From NCBI RefSeq assembly GCF_042944905.1, contig NZ_CP168496.1, forward strand, positions 2,046,001-2,110,000: 64,000 nucleotides of DNA, read 5' to 3'. Positions 46,487 to 55,087 of the stretch are shown in pieces; the stretch's first letter is position 1; each line of letters begins with the position of its first letter. A program made the translations under genes and the position numbers. The DNA comes from Psychrobacillus sp042944905 (GTDB lineage Bacteria > Bacillota > Bacilli > Bacillales_A > Planococcaceae). Under the pieces are notes generated by a model. It did not search any database and was not told where the DNA came from. It saw nothing but the letters and a program-made list of their open reading frames with translations.

Positions 46487-46912
46487 TTATTTCCCAAATG
46501 CAAATATCAAGTCTGTTTCACAAACTAACGCTCCATCAACGGTAGCGATACCTTTTCCTTTCCCAATAGGTCCTTTTAATCGAGTAATCTCTACCTCAAG
46601 TTGAAGTTGATCCCCGGGTTTTACTTGCTGTTTAAAGCGACAATTTTCTATCCCAGTTAAAAATCCCAGTCTCCCTTCATTTCCTTCTATCGCAAGCATT
46701 ATTACTGCACTTACTTGAGCGAGTGCCTCTACAATTAATACGCCTGGCATGACAGGATAATTAGGAAAATGCCCTATGAAAAATTCTTCGTTTGCTGTTA
46801 CATTTTTAATCCCTATTGCTCGTTTTCCTATTTCTAGATCTAATATTCTATCCACCAAAAGAAATGGATAGCGGTGTTTAATAATTGATTGGATTTGTTT
46901 AGTATCTAACAA
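46487..46912 (-). CDS. fabZ: 3-hydroxyacyl-ACP dehydratase FabZ
   Basis: Dehydrates beta-hydroxyacyl-ACP in fatty-acid synthesis. Hotdog fold with signature HRYPFLLVDRI and the catalytic region GHFPNYPVMPGVLIVEALAQ (active His and Glu). The start is taken at TTG 46912 (GGGGGT upstream), giving MLDTKQIQ and 141 aa as in B. subtilis FabZ; GTG 46927 adds five residues. A lone gene away from other fatty-acid genes, so the main fabZ may be elsewhere. Confidence 0.92.
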   Translation of the reverse strand: MLDTKQIQSIIKHRYPFLLVDRILDLEIGKRAIGIKNVTANEEFFIGHFPNYPVMPGVLIVEALAQVSAVIMLAIEGNEGRLGFLTGIENCRFKQQVKPGDQLQLEVEITRLKGPIGKGKGIATVDGALVCETDLIFAFGK

Positions 46913-47068
46913 TCTTAAAACCCCCACTTACTATTTAATTTTTTATAAAATATATTATATCGCTTAGTATTAGCACCTAGTATTGATTTTTATTTTAATT
47001 ATTTTTATTCCATAGTTTTCTCTTCCTCAATCGTTTGAATAACTGTATTGCTTAGGGAACAATTATAA

Positions 47069-47103
47069 TAGCACCATTTGAGAATTAAAATCTCAAATGG
47101 TGC
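47069..47103. repeat. Hairpin between fabZ and tetR
   Basis: AGCACCATTTGAGA / TCTCAAATGGTGCT stem around a six-base loop. No strong T-run on either side, so it is a weak terminator of the upstream tetR transcript at best. Confidence 0.5.
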
Positions 47104-47200
47104 TTCCATGTTGTATAAATATGATGTTACCAGTTTGTTTCCAAATATTCATCCAAAAGTATAATTCCTCTTACATTACTGTAGAAGTAATTCCGTTTCC

Positions 47201-47731
47201 TTAGCTTCTAAATAGCCATTTAAGTAAGCTTTTCCCCTGTTCATTAGTTATCTGTTCATCGGTAATTGCCTTCAATATAGAACGCCAAGAAGAAAGAACG
47301 ACAACATCAAGGCGAAGATTTTCTTTTAGTAGCATGGTTGTTAAGAACTCCTCTATCTTATCTTGATGGGTATATGGTTTTTCTTCGCTCAGTAGTTTAC
47401 AGATATTCATTTTTACAGCAAAATTTAAACCTGTAACAAGTGCTGCCTCCAACGCTTCTTTCTCTTGGTCAAATAAAGACGCTGCTCCTTCCATTCTATC
47501 TATAACTCTTTGTTCCATATCGGTTCTTATTATTTCATACAGTTTTGCTTTAGAACCAAAGTGGTGATAAACAGCACCCGTTGTCATATCCGCCATTGCA
47601 GCTAACTCTGCAATATTAACCGCTTTGTATCCCTTATCACTAAATTCTTCGAGTGCAACTTTAATAATTTTTTCTTTGTTTGAGCCTGGTATAGGTATCC
47701 AATTTTTCATAGGTTCATCATAACATACCAA
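47201..47731 (-). CDS. TetR-family transcriptional repressor
   Basis: A 176-aa regulator. The N-terminal helix-turn-helix is typical (IIKVALEEFSDKGYKAVNIAEL, then TTGAVYHHFGSKAKLYEI), with a helical ligand domain after. The start may be the internal ATG of MKNWIPIPG (47710). It is divergent from a VOC gene, with two palindromes between them, so it likely represses itself and that gene. The ligand is unknown. Confidence 0.88.
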   Translation of the reverse strand: MVCYDEPMKNWIPIPGSNKEKIIKVALEEFSDKGYKAVNIAELAAMADMTTGAVYHHFGSKAKLYEIIRTDMEQRVIDRMEGAASLFDQEKEALEAALVTGLNFAVKMNICKLLSEEKPYTHQDKIEEFLTTMLLKENLRLDVVVLSSWRSILKAITDEQITNEQGKSLLKWLFRS

Positions 47732-47739
47732 TTATTTCA

Positions 47740-47785
47740 CGTAAATGATTTACGCTTGACGTAACCTTATTACGTAGTGCATAAT
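47740..47785 (+). promoter_or_regulatory. TetR-type operators and promoter of the VOC gene
   Basis: Palindrome CGTAAATGATTTACG (47740-47754) and ACGTAA-N5-TTACGT (47759-47775) share the half-site ACGTAA. They overlap TTGACG (47756) with an 18-base gap to CATAAT (47780), the promoter for the plus-strand VOC gene. Confidence 0.7.
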
Positions 47786-47823
47786 TAGATTATTCTAAAA
47801 ATAAAAACATTGGAGGAAAGTAT

Positions 47824-48165
47824 ATGAAATTATTATTTATAGATTATCCAGTCGAAAATCTAAAGGAATCACTTGCTTTTTATCGCGACGTATTAGGATT
47901 TGAAGAAGCTTGGCGAGAAGGAGATCATACCGTTGCATTAAAAATGCCAGGCTCAGAAGTCCAATTAATGCTAGAAAATGATGAGGTAGGTTTAACTCCT
48001 GGAGCAGTTTTTTTAGTTGATAGTGTAGATCAATATTTTGAAGACAATAAAGACACTATCAAATTCATTAAGGAGCCTATTGATATTCCTCCTGGTCGTT
48101 ACGCTATTTTCCAAGACAATTCTGGCAATCTAATACGAATTCTTGACTTTAGTAAAGAAAAATAA
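47824..48165 (+). CDS. VOC-family protein (glyoxalase fold)
   Basis: A 113-aa protein with the beta-alpha repeats of the glyoxalase/dioxygenase group: YPVENLKESLAFYRDVLGFEE at the start and PGRYAIFQDNSGNLIRILDF at the end. Ribosome site GGAGGAA six bases before ATG. Its promoter carries TetR-type operators, so it is probably induced by the small molecule the repressor senses. Confidence 0.85.
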   Translation: MKLLFIDYPVENLKESLAFYRDVLGFEEAWREGDHTVALKMPGSEVQLMLENDEVGLTPGAVFLVDSVDQYFEDNKDTIKFIKEPIDIPPGRYAIFQDNSGNLIRILDFSKEK

Positions 48166-48174
48166 AAACAATGT

Positions 48175-48221
48175 AACTGCCAGACTCATTCATCTTATAA
48201 TATGCTGAATCTGGCAGTTTT
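48175..48221 (+). terminator. Terminator after the VOC gene
   Basis: AACTGCCAGA / TCTGGCAGTT stem with a long loop and TTTT after, ten bases beyond the stop. Confidence 0.75.
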
Positions 48222-48656
48222 AAGAATTTCGAGTTACAATACATGCTTCTTGATAGCTATTAACCCTACAACTTATAGATATTTTATATAATAATAACAC
48301 TCATTATCTATATGCATTCCCATCTGCTCATACAATGCTTTTGCATGCTGGTTGTTAGTTGCTGTCTGTAATGTTACAAATCTCGCATTCTCCTCTTCAC
48401 AAAACTGAAAAGCCTTTTCCATAAGTGCTTTCCCTATTCCTTTCTTTCGACAAACTGGATCGACAAACAAATCATTTAAAATGAACGCTCGCTGCATGCC
48501 GACAGAAGAAAAAAACGGATATAATTGTACAAATCCAACTGGGTTTTCGTCCATGTATGCAATAAATATAACGGATTCTTCATATTGAATTCTTGCTAAT
48601 AGAAAACTTTTTGCACCTTCTTCATCGCTTGGCTGTCCATAAAACGAACGATACCC

Positions 48657-49304
48657 ATTAAACGACCACCTGCTAAAGCAGGTGGATTTTGACATGAATG
48701 TCGACGACTAAAGTCGTTGGAAAGGCTGAAGTCCTTCTTAATGCTCTTATGCTTAAGCACACTGTAATCACAACTAAACTTATTCTTCAATCCGGAATAT
48801 GTCGTTCTTTTCTTCGTTGAATTGGTTTGCTATATAATTTCTTATAATTTCCTCCGTAATCGTGCCTACTGTCGAACAAAAATAACCCCTTGCCCATAAA
48901 TGCTGCCCCCAAAACCTCTTTTTTAATTCTGGAAACTCATCCTGCAATAATCTTGATGACCTTCCTTTTAGATATTGCATGATTTTACTCGGCGCTAAAC
49001 TTGGCGGACAGGACAGTAACAAGTGAATATGATCTTTCCCCACACTCCCCTGTAGGATTGTGATTCCCCTTGCTTCACACCCCTGTCTGATGAGCTCTCT
49101 TATCCTTATCGCAACTTGGCCGCTTAATACCTTATATCTATATTTCGTAACCCATATCACATGATACTTGATATCGTACACCGTATGACTACCTTTCCTA
49201 TATCCATCCATAATCTCACCTCATATATGAAGTATGGACAAATAAGAACAAGGCTAAAAGCGGATACCGTCTAAAGACGGTGGATTTAGACCACTTGCTA
49301 GTAT
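48657..49304 (-). mobile_element. IS200-type element, copy 3 (648 bp)
   Basis: Same length, ends and hairpins as the other two copies; nearly identical to copy 1. It sits at TTTAAT within the GNAT gene, in the same orientation as the gene, without target duplication. Confidence 0.9.
48780..49211 (-). CDS. tnpA: IS200/IS605-family TnpA transposase
   Basis: 143 aa, protein identical to the other two TnpA copies, with HUH motif HIHLLLS and catalytic Tyr in RNYIANQ. Intact. Confidence 0.95.
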   Translation of the reverse strand: MDGYRKGSHTVYDIKYHVIWVTKYRYKVLSGQVAIRIRELIRQGCEARGITILQGSVGKDHIHLLLSCPPSLAPSKIMQYLKGRSSRLLQDEFPELKKRFWGQHLWARGYFCSTVGTITEEIIRNYIANQFNEEKNDIFRIEE

Positions 49305-49357
49305 ATTAAATAGTGGAATGAGATCCTTTAAACAATTAAGATTCCCTTTTACAATTT

Positions 49358-49777
49358 TCATGAGAAAACCTTCTTTCGAAATGAGTAGCACCATTTATTA
49401 AATCCCATTTTTGTTTCATAAAAACGATGAGCATCATATCTTTGAACCCCTGATTCCAAGGAAATATAACCAAATTGGTTTTCTTTTGCATGTGTAATAA
49501 GAGCTTCCATTAGCTTTTCTCCATATCCTTTGGATCTATCGTTTTCATTTGTCACAAAATCATAGACAAATAAATGTTTTTCATTGTAAAAGTTATGACG
49601 TTCTTCAAAACCAATAAATGCTTTAAATGTCCCATCCACGATAACCCATCCTTGATAGGTTGGCATTTGTTTTAAGAGCTCAAAATACCGATCTTCTGTT
49701 AAATGAGGTCGCAACTGTTGAATAAGTGGATAAACGGCTTGCCAGTCTTCTTTTGTTTGTAGCATTTTTATTTGCAT
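49358..49777 (-). CDS. GNAT-family N-acetyltransferase
   Basis: About 139 aa from ATG 49777, which has AAAGGAG eight bases upstream; an in-frame ATG 22 codons earlier lacks such a site. Acetyl-CoA-binding pattern NDRSKGYGEKLMEALITHAKE and the terminal YDAHRFYETKMGF. It is coupled to the second, IS-interrupted GNAT gene and divergent from a MocR-type regulator that may control it. Substrate unknown. Confidence 0.88.
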   Translation of the reverse strand: MQIKMLQTKEDWQAVYPLIQQLRPHLTEDRYFELLKQMPTYQGWVIVDGTFKAFIGFEERHNFYNEKHLFVYDFVTNENDRSKGYGEKLMEALITHAKENQFGYISLESGVQRYDAHRFYETKMGFNKWCYSFRKKVFS

Positions 49778-49840
49778 TTTCTTCACTCCTTTCATATAGT
49801 ATTGACAACAAGTGACATAATAAAAAGATACAGTTTTGAT

Positions 49841-49855
49841 CATGTCAACATGTCA
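49841..49855. promoter_or_regulatory. Direct repeat in the MocR/GNAT divergent promoter
   Basis: CATGTCAACATGTCA: the heptamer CATGTCA twice, eight bases apart. MocR regulators often bind direct repeats in their own upstream region. Inferred only. Confidence 0.4.
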
Positions 49856-49869
49856 GTGAGGGGTGCTAA

Positions 49870-51249
49870 ATGAAAGAATTAATGCTACATTTACATGAAA
49901 ACAGTCCAAAATATAAACAGATTTATCATTCCATTCGATCACTTATCGAAAACAAAGAACTCCATTCTGACACGAAGCTTCCTTCCATTCGCCAGTTAGC
50001 TGAGATTTTACATGTTAGTAGAAATACCACACTTGTCGCATATGAACAGTTACTGGCGGAGGGGTATATTCGAAGTGAGCAAAAAAGAGGATATTTTGTG
50101 GAAGCATTCGAGACAATCGATATACATATCCCAACATTACATGCCGAAAAGTATATCACTGAAGAAAATAATATTAGAGTGGATTTTCGAGCAGGATCAG
50201 TAGATCAACATGCATTTCCTTTAAAAGCTTGGAGACAATGTGTCAATGAAGTGTTGAAAGAAGATATTGTATATATGTACGGTGAACAACAAGGAGATAG
50301 TTTGCTAAGAGAAAAAATAGCAAACTATTTATTGCAATCAAGAGGTATTCGGACTTCTGCTGACTCTATTGTGATTGGTAGTAGTACACAACAACTGTTA
50401 ATGCATTTGTGCATCATATTAAAAAAGGAGTATTCATCAATTGCAGTTGAGAATCCAGGCTATGACGGTGCTCGTATTGTTTTTCAGCTATTTGGATTTC
50501 AAGTTAATCCGATTGATGTAATAGAGAAAGGGTTATGTATGAAACAGTTTGAACAAACTGATTCGAAGCTAGTGTACATTACTCCTTCACATCAGTTTCC
50601 GACAGGTGTGACATTACCAATTGCTGAGCGGCTACAATTACTGAAATGGGCGAATTCACAAAACGGCTATATTATTGAAGATGATTATGACAGTGAATTT
50701 CGGTATCAACAACAGCCAATTCCAGCTCTTTTATCGATTCAACAAGACTCTCGAGTCATTTATATAAGTACTTTTTCAAAAGCTTTTTTACCGTCGATTC
50801 GGTTAAGTTATATGGTGTTACCTTCTGAATTACTGGATCAGTATAAACAACATTTCGCTACTTTTGAACAAACAGCCTCTAGCATTCATCAACGAACAAT
50901 GGCTCGTTTTATGGAACGTGGACATTGGGATTCACATATTCGAAAAATGCGTGCAACATACAAAAGAAAGATCCAAACACTTGTTACTTCCTTACAATTG
51001 GCATTTGGTAAAACCATTCGAATCATTGGTTCACATTCTGGATTATATATACTAATTCAATTACAGAACTCTGTTGGAGAAAAAACACTTATACAACAAG
51101 CGCTTGAACAAGGGGTAAAAGTATATCCTACTTCCCATTTATACATTGGTAATAAACCGGATGTTTCTATGCTAAAACTTGGTTTTAGTAATTTATCCAT
51201 CGAAGACATACAGCTAGGTGTGCAGTTATTAAAAAAAGCGTGGACATAG
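49870..51249 (+). CDS. MocR/PdxR-family regulator (GntR-aminotransferase fusion)
   Basis: A 459-aa PLP-dependent transcription regulator. The GntR winged helix at residues 10-75 (KLPSIRQLAEILHVSRNTTLVAYEQL) is followed by a type I aminotransferase domain with the nucleotide of PLP-binding DDYDSEFRY and the Schiff-base Lys in YISTFSKAFLPSIRLSYM. Ribosome site GAGGGGT before the ATG. It is divergent from two GNAT genes, the likely target. Confidence 0.92.
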   Translation: MKELMLHLHENSPKYKQIYHSIRSLIENKELHSDTKLPSIRQLAEILHVSRNTTLVAYEQLLAEGYIRSEQKRGYFVEAFETIDIHIPTLHAEKYITEENNIRVDFRAGSVDQHAFPLKAWRQCVNEVLKEDIVYMYGEQQGDSLLREKIANYLLQSRGIRTSADSIVIGSSTQQLLMHLCIILKKEYSSIAVENPGYDGARIVFQLFGFQVNPIDVIEKGLCMKQFEQTDSKLVYITPSHQFPTGVTLPIAERLQLLKWANSQNGYIIEDDYDSEFRYQQQPIPALLSIQQDSRVIYISTFSKAFLPSIRLSYMVLPSELLDQYKQHFATFEQTASSIHQRTMARFMERGHWDSHIRKMRATYKRKIQTLVTSLQLAFGKTIRIIGSHSGLYILIQLQNSVGEKTLIQQALEQGVKVYPTSHLYIGNKPDVSMLKLGFSNLSIEDIQLGVQLLKKAWT

Positions 51250-51457
51250 GAACACATTAAAGCAAGAATCTTGTTTTTTTGCATCATTCGACTAGTATTT
51301 ATTTCTTTTATTACAATTATATTAAATTTTCGATTTCTTACGCAATGTGACAAATTTTGCGTATTTTATGTCATACAATGGACAGGTTGCTTCCCAATCT
51401 TCTAGAAATTATCCTCAAAGAATCGAAGCCAAATACACAATATGGAGGAAGTTTTTG
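51250..51457. other. Intergenic, nothing recognised
   Basis: AT-rich sequence between the MocR gene and the Spo0E-like gene. It should hold the promoter of the latter; no other feature seen. Confidence 0.4.
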
Positions 51458-51622
51458 TTGAAAAGTTTATTGAACGAAAAGGCTTTATTGATTCAAATTG
51501 GAATCAAGAGGAACGACATGTACAGGATGGCGAAAAAATTAGGATTTACGCACCGACTTGTCGTATCCATCAGCCAAGAACTAGATCACCTACTCAATCA
51601 ATATCAAGAGAAAGCATCTTAA
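51458..51622 (+). CDS. Spo0E-like aspartyl-phosphate phosphatase
   Basis: A 54-aa protein from TTG 51458 with GGAGG eight bases upstream. Two helices with the family signature SQELDHLLNQYQ at the C-terminus and IKRNDMYRMAKKLGFTHRLV before it. Family members remove phosphate from Spo0A and so restrain sporulation. The size is typical. Confidence 0.85.
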   Translation: MKSLLNEKALLIQIGIKRNDMYRMAKKLGFTHRLVVSISQELDHLLNQYQEKAS

Positions 51623-51644
51623 TTAGACAGAATTTTCCTTCAAT

Positions 51645-51686
51645 AATAAAACTGATTGGTATTAAGAAGGAGCTAATCGGTTTTAT
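51645..51686 (+). terminator. Terminator after the Spo0E-like gene
   Basis: ATAAAACTGATT / AATCGGTTTTAT stem (one G-T pair) with TTTTAT at the end. Confidence 0.55.
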
Positions 51687-51724
51687 TATGGAGGAGAGCC
51701 AATTCAAAAGTAATATTTACTAAC

Positions 51725-52081
51725 TTATTCTTTTTCCCACATAAATTCAGATGGCTTTAACTCCTCAGACTCTATTACAATAGCAGTTAAACCAGTTTCA
51801 GTTGTTGTTTCATGTCCTTCCCCTTTTCCCCAGAAAACTGCATCTCCAGCTTTAACCTTTACCGTTGATCCAACTTCCCCACGAACCCGTCCTTCTCCAG
51901 CAATTACAAGGAGTAATTGAGGTACAACAGCTTCATGATAACCAACAACCCCATTGGTTTCTAAATACATACAACCAATTTGTGTTGGCTTCTCCGTTCT
52001 TACAATTCGAGACATGATGAAATCCGAGTTAAAATGGGAAATATTTTTTCCTACTTGTTTTTCAAATTTAAAAAATTTCAA
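51725..52081 (-). CDS. Cupin-domain protein
   Basis: About 118 aa from TTG 52081 (GAAGGGG upstream); ATG 52099 adds six residues. A single beta-barrel cupin: the first motif region GVVGYHEAVVPQLLLVIAGE and the second VKVKAGDAVFWGKGEGHETT. Several metal ligands of classical cupins are absent or changed, so it may be a binding rather than a catalytic cupin. It follows a GNAT gene closely. Confidence 0.75.
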   Translation of the reverse strand: MKFFKFEKQVGKNISHFNSDFIMSRIVRTEKPTQIGCMYLETNGVVGYHEAVVPQLLLVIAGEGRVRGEVGSTVKVKAGDAVFWGKGEGHETTTETGLTAIVIESEELKPSEFMWEKE

Positions 52082-52107
52082 TATGATAGCCCCTTCCAAT
52101 TAAATAT

Positions 52108-52893
52108 CTATCCTTGAATTTCTTTAATACTTTTTCCACCTAAATATGCATGTCCCATCTTCCATTTTGCTACGGTATTAAATCCATATTTTTGATACAC
52201 TTTTTCAATTTTTTCATTGATCGGAAACACCCATAGGTTTTCTAATCTCTCTTTTGAAACTTCAACTTGAAGGTAGTGAATGAGCTCTCCTATTAATCCT
52301 CTACCTCTAAATTCTTCTAAAGTAGCGACACTTTCCATTCGAGCTTGATTGTCATAACTAAAAATACAAGCAGTTGCACATGCTGTACCATTATTACGGA
52401 GTAGATAGTGCTGAAAATTAGGATGATTAAATTCCTGCTCAAATGCTTTTTCTCTAACCTCTTTACCACCGAACTCTTTTATACTGCATTCAATGTTTAA
52501 AGCTTCATGATAATTTTTTTTAGTTACAAGCTCAATCGCTACATCTTTATTATTTTCTATTTCCAATATTTTTTTATCCCACAATTGAACAGGGCTAATT
52601 AATTCTTCGAAGCCAAAATTATTTAATTTTAAACTTGCAATTAAATTTTGTTGGTTATCTAAATCATATATATAAAATCTTGGTATTATCTTTTTAGTTT
52701 CATAATAACGAACTACTTCATCAATAATTAGTTGAGGTGTATCAGAGATTCTACTAATATGTGCATGGTTTGCTTCATAATAAGATGGCTGACTTTCATT
52801 ACAAAATAATGAACCCCAATTGGTATGAGTGCGTTTGGAAAAAGTCTCTAGATACGCAAATTCCAATTTAAAAACATCTTGATAATTCATCAA
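52108..52893 (-). CDS. GNAT-family N-acetyltransferase
   Basis: 261 aa; the C-terminal half is the acetyltransferase fold with ATLEEFRGRGLIGELIHYLQ as the acetyl-CoA loop and YQKYGFNTVAKW near the end. The N-terminal half is a second, degenerate GNAT-like region. Ribosome site AGGAGG before the ATG. It is co-directional with the cupin gene. Substrate unknown. Confidence 0.82.
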   Translation of the reverse strand: MMNYQDVFKLEFAYLETFSKRTHTNWGSLFCNESQPSYYEANHAHISRISDTPQLIIDEVVRYYETKKIIPRFYIYDLDNQQNLIASLKLNNFGFEELISPVQLWDKKILEIENNKDVAIELVTKKNYHEALNIECSIKEFGGKEVREKAFEQEFNHPNFQHYLLRNNGTACATACIFSYDNQARMESVATLEEFRGRGLIGELIHYLQVEVSKERLENLWVFPINEKIEKVYQKYGFNTVAKWKMGHAYLGGKSIKEIQG

Positions 52894-52920
52894 AAATTCC
52901 TCCTGTAAATAGTTAAAAGG

Positions 52921-53673
52921 CTACTTTTTATTAAAAAACGATTTCCCAAGTGTTTCAACTGTCTTTGGGAAGACTGCATAGAGTTTACTTGTGAGACTCA
53001 TATACGAAGGAAGATCTACTTCGCGAACTGGACGTTCTACAGTTTTTGTTATCGCTACCACTACTCTTTCAGGTGAAAGGAGATGTTTACTAAGTTTGTC
53101 TCGATAATTACCGGTTTGGTCTGCCAAATCAAGGAATGGTGTATCGATTGGTCCAGGATTAATTGTCGTTACATATATTCCAAATTCTTTTAATTCCATC
53201 CGAACACTATTTGCGAATCCTAAAATTGCGTGCTTAGAGGCTGCATAAGCGGATGCTTTTGGTGTCGCTACTTTTCCCGCTTGAGAAGCGACAAAAATAA
53301 TATGTCCGCTCCCTCTTTCTTTCATTTTCTCCGCAAAATATTTAGTAAGAAGCATTGGAGCTATAACATTTATATGCATCATCTGCCTCATATCTTTATC
53401 TTCTAATTCCGATAAATAAGCAAATGTACCAACGCCAGCGCAGAGAATAATTGTGTCTGGAGTACCCATCTGATGAAATAACTCCTCAAAGGACTGTTCC
53501 TCTGTTAAGTCTGCTTGTATTGTATGTATTCCAAGCTCATCTAAATGCTCCAAAACTTCAAAATTACGACCACTAGCCCAAATTTCATGCCCTGCTGTGT
53601 GGAGTTTTTTTGCAAGCAGTAATCCAACACCACTAGTTGCACCTGTGATAATAATTTTCTTACGCTTGGCCAT
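52921..53673 (-). CDS. Short-chain dehydrogenase (YqjQ-like)
   Basis: About 250 aa from the ATG of MAKRKKIIITGATSGVG (53673); the longer frame to 53721 overlaps the previous gene much further. NAD(P)-binding TGATSGVG (about 10-17), NAG-type CAGVG near 86, and catalytic S...YAASKHA (Tyr/Lys near 150-154). It overlaps the end of the MBL-fold gene by 14 bases, and the pair matches B. subtilis yqjP-yqjQ. Substrate unknown, possibly acyl compounds. Confidence 0.88.
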   Translation of the reverse strand: MAKRKKIIITGATSGVGLLLAKKLHTAGHEIWASGRNFEVLEHLDELGIHTIQADLTEEQSFEELFHQMGTPDTIILCAGVGTFAYLSELEDKDMRQMMHINVIAPMLLTKYFAEKMKERGSGHIIFVASQAGKVATPKASAYAASKHAILGFANSVRMELKEFGIYVTTINPGPIDTPFLDLADQTGNYRDKLSKHLLSPERVVVAITKTVERPVREVDLPSYMSLTSKLYAVFPKTVETLGKSFFNKK

Positions 53674-54607
53674 ATAACAAAATACCTTTCTCGTTTCTTT
53701 GTTCTTTAATATAGCCTTCATCCATTAGATAATCGACTTGTCCAATTGTTTCCGAAAGAGTTAGACCAAGTTCTTTTTCATATACTTTTGGAAAAAGTTG
53801 CTGAGTAATCTGAAAAATAGTTTTTTCTCCATCTTTCATCATGTCCAAAACCTTCAAAGCACGTTCTCTCTGTTTTTCAAGTCTGCTGCTAATAAGCTCA
53901 GATACGTTATATACTTCGTTTCCATGCCCACTAAATATCTTTTCTACAGGTAAAGTTTGGATTCGTTTAAGTGAAGCATTATATTGAAGCATGGATTTTG
54001 ATCGTTCAGCTTTTAGATTGAGCGGAGGCTCAATTAGAGGATTAGACGAAATTTTTTCCAAAATATGATCGCCTCCAATTAAAATTCCCGTGTTCTCCGA
54101 CCAAAAAGACAGATGACTTTGAGCATGTCCTAATGTTTCTAAAACGGTTAAATCTGGATGACCTGGAAGTATGTCTCCTTCATTTAGCTGCATATCAAGT
54201 GGTCTGTTTCCGATAAAATGAATCGGTCTCCTCATTTTTTCAACCCAATTGAAATAGCTCTCAGGTACTCCTTCCTCCATAAGGCATTGAAGATAAAATT
54301 CATCATGAAAGCTGAAAAAATCTATGTCTCTTGTTAACCATGGTTGATTATAAGGATGTCCTAATATTGTGGCTTTTTCAAAAGCATCAACCCAACCAGA
54401 ATGATCTGGATGGTGATGTGTTAAAAGGACTTGCTCTATATCTGAAAGCGAGTAACCTGCTTCTTTTATTCCTGTTGAAAGAGCAACGAGCGCTTCTTCT
54501 GTTTTTGGTCCAGCGTCTACTATTGTAAGTGCATCTCCTTTTACTAAATAAGCATTTACATCACCAACTGCGAATGGTGTTGGCATAGTAATTTTATGTA
54601 TTGTCAT
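53660..54607 (-). CDS. MBL-fold hydrolase (YqjP-like)
   Basis: A 315-aa metallo-beta-lactamase-fold enzyme. Metal motif THHHPDHSGW near residues 63-72, a second ligand region GHAQSHLSFW, Asp in IGGDHI and late His in FSGHGNEV. A C-terminal winged-helix-like segment (about 240-315) is typical of the YqjP/LACTB2-like group. First gene of a two-gene operon with the SDR. A FadR-like palindrome precedes it. Confidence 0.87.
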   Translation of the reverse strand: MTIHKITMPTPFAVGDVNAYLVKGDALTIVDAGPKTEEALVALSTGIKEAGYSLSDIEQVLLTHHHPDHSGWVDAFEKATILGHPYNQPWLTRDIDFFSFHDEFYLQCLMEEGVPESYFNWVEKMRRPIHFIGNRPLDMQLNEGDILPGHPDLTVLETLGHAQSHLSFWSENTGILIGGDHILEKISSNPLIEPPLNLKAERSKSMLQYNASLKRIQTLPVEKIFSGHGNEVYNVSELISSRLEKQRERALKVLDMMKDGEKTIFQITQQLFPKVYEKELGLTLSETIGQVDYLMDEGYIKEQRNEKGILLYGQA

Positions 54608-54624
54608 TTGAAAACTCCCTTTTA

Positions 54625-54642
54625 TGAATAGCTATTCATTCT
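54625..54642. promoter_or_regulatory. FadR-like palindrome before yqjP-yqjQ
   Basis: TGAATAGCTATTCATTCT, containing the perfect 14-bp palindrome TGAATAGCTATTCA, matches most positions of the B. subtilis FadR box TGAATGA-TA-TCATTCA. It sits 18 bases upstream of the MBL-gene start. Confidence 0.5.
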
Positions 54643-54829
54643 ATTGTACATTTTTTTATTGGCAACGTCACTAATGTAGCTGTTGAAATATAGCGAGAGC
54701 CATACACACCGAACCGAGAGCAGCCTCCGTACAATCCATTTGATATTTAGCTAGTCTTTTTAATCTACATTTAAAAATGAGTTTGACTTTTACTCGCAAC
54801 AGTCCTATAATTTCATTAATTCAGAAAAT

Positions 54830-55069
54830 ATAAGCCAAGATGAAGAATACTAACTGTATGATGGAGTTAAGAGAGTGAAATGACCCGCTGCAAGTTTCAC
54901 CTCCCGCTCATATGTCGAACCTACTTCGGAGCTACTATGGAAACATAGTCGTGACCTTCGCGATAAGAAGGATTAAGTTGTGCCGTTTTATCGGCAAATT
55001 TAGGTGGTACCGCGGAAATCATTGCGTTTTCGTCCTTATGATATATAGGACGAGAGCGCTTTTTTTATT
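54830..55069 (+). ncRNA. Proline T-box riboswitch leader of proC
   Basis: A leader that senses uncharged tRNA. The T-box core AGGTGGTACCGCG is at 55002-55014. It is preceded by a stem I region with a GTGAAA/TTTCAC stem and a plausible specifier in GAACCTAC (CCU, proline). It is followed by a terminator, GCGTTTTCGTCC / GGACGAGAGCGC with seven T (55023-55066), that competes with the antiterminator. Proline starvation should raise expression of the pyrroline-5-carboxylate reductase downstream. Confidence 0.9.
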
Positions 55070-55087
55070 TTAAGAGGAGGAATCTAA

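Larger units (their letters stand above)
48273..49361 (-). pseudogene. GNAT acetyltransferase interrupted by IS200
   Basis: ATG at 49361 (AGAAGG seven bases upstream) starts MKIVKGNLNCLKDLIPLFN, and IS200 copy 3 follows the codons Leu-Phe-Asn. Beyond the element the frame resumes as GYRSFYGQPSDEEGAKSFLL and runs to 48273. Joined, it is a 146-aa N-acetyltransferase with the acetyl-CoA loop CRKKGIGKALMEKA and the C-terminal NNQHAKALYEQMGM. The start overlaps the stop of another GNAT gene (ATGA). Clean excision would restore it. Confidence 0.88.

Noticed and set aside
48596..48790. Separate 64-aa gene at the IS200 copy 3 end
   Set aside because: Reads through the IS right end into the GNAT gene in the wrong frame.
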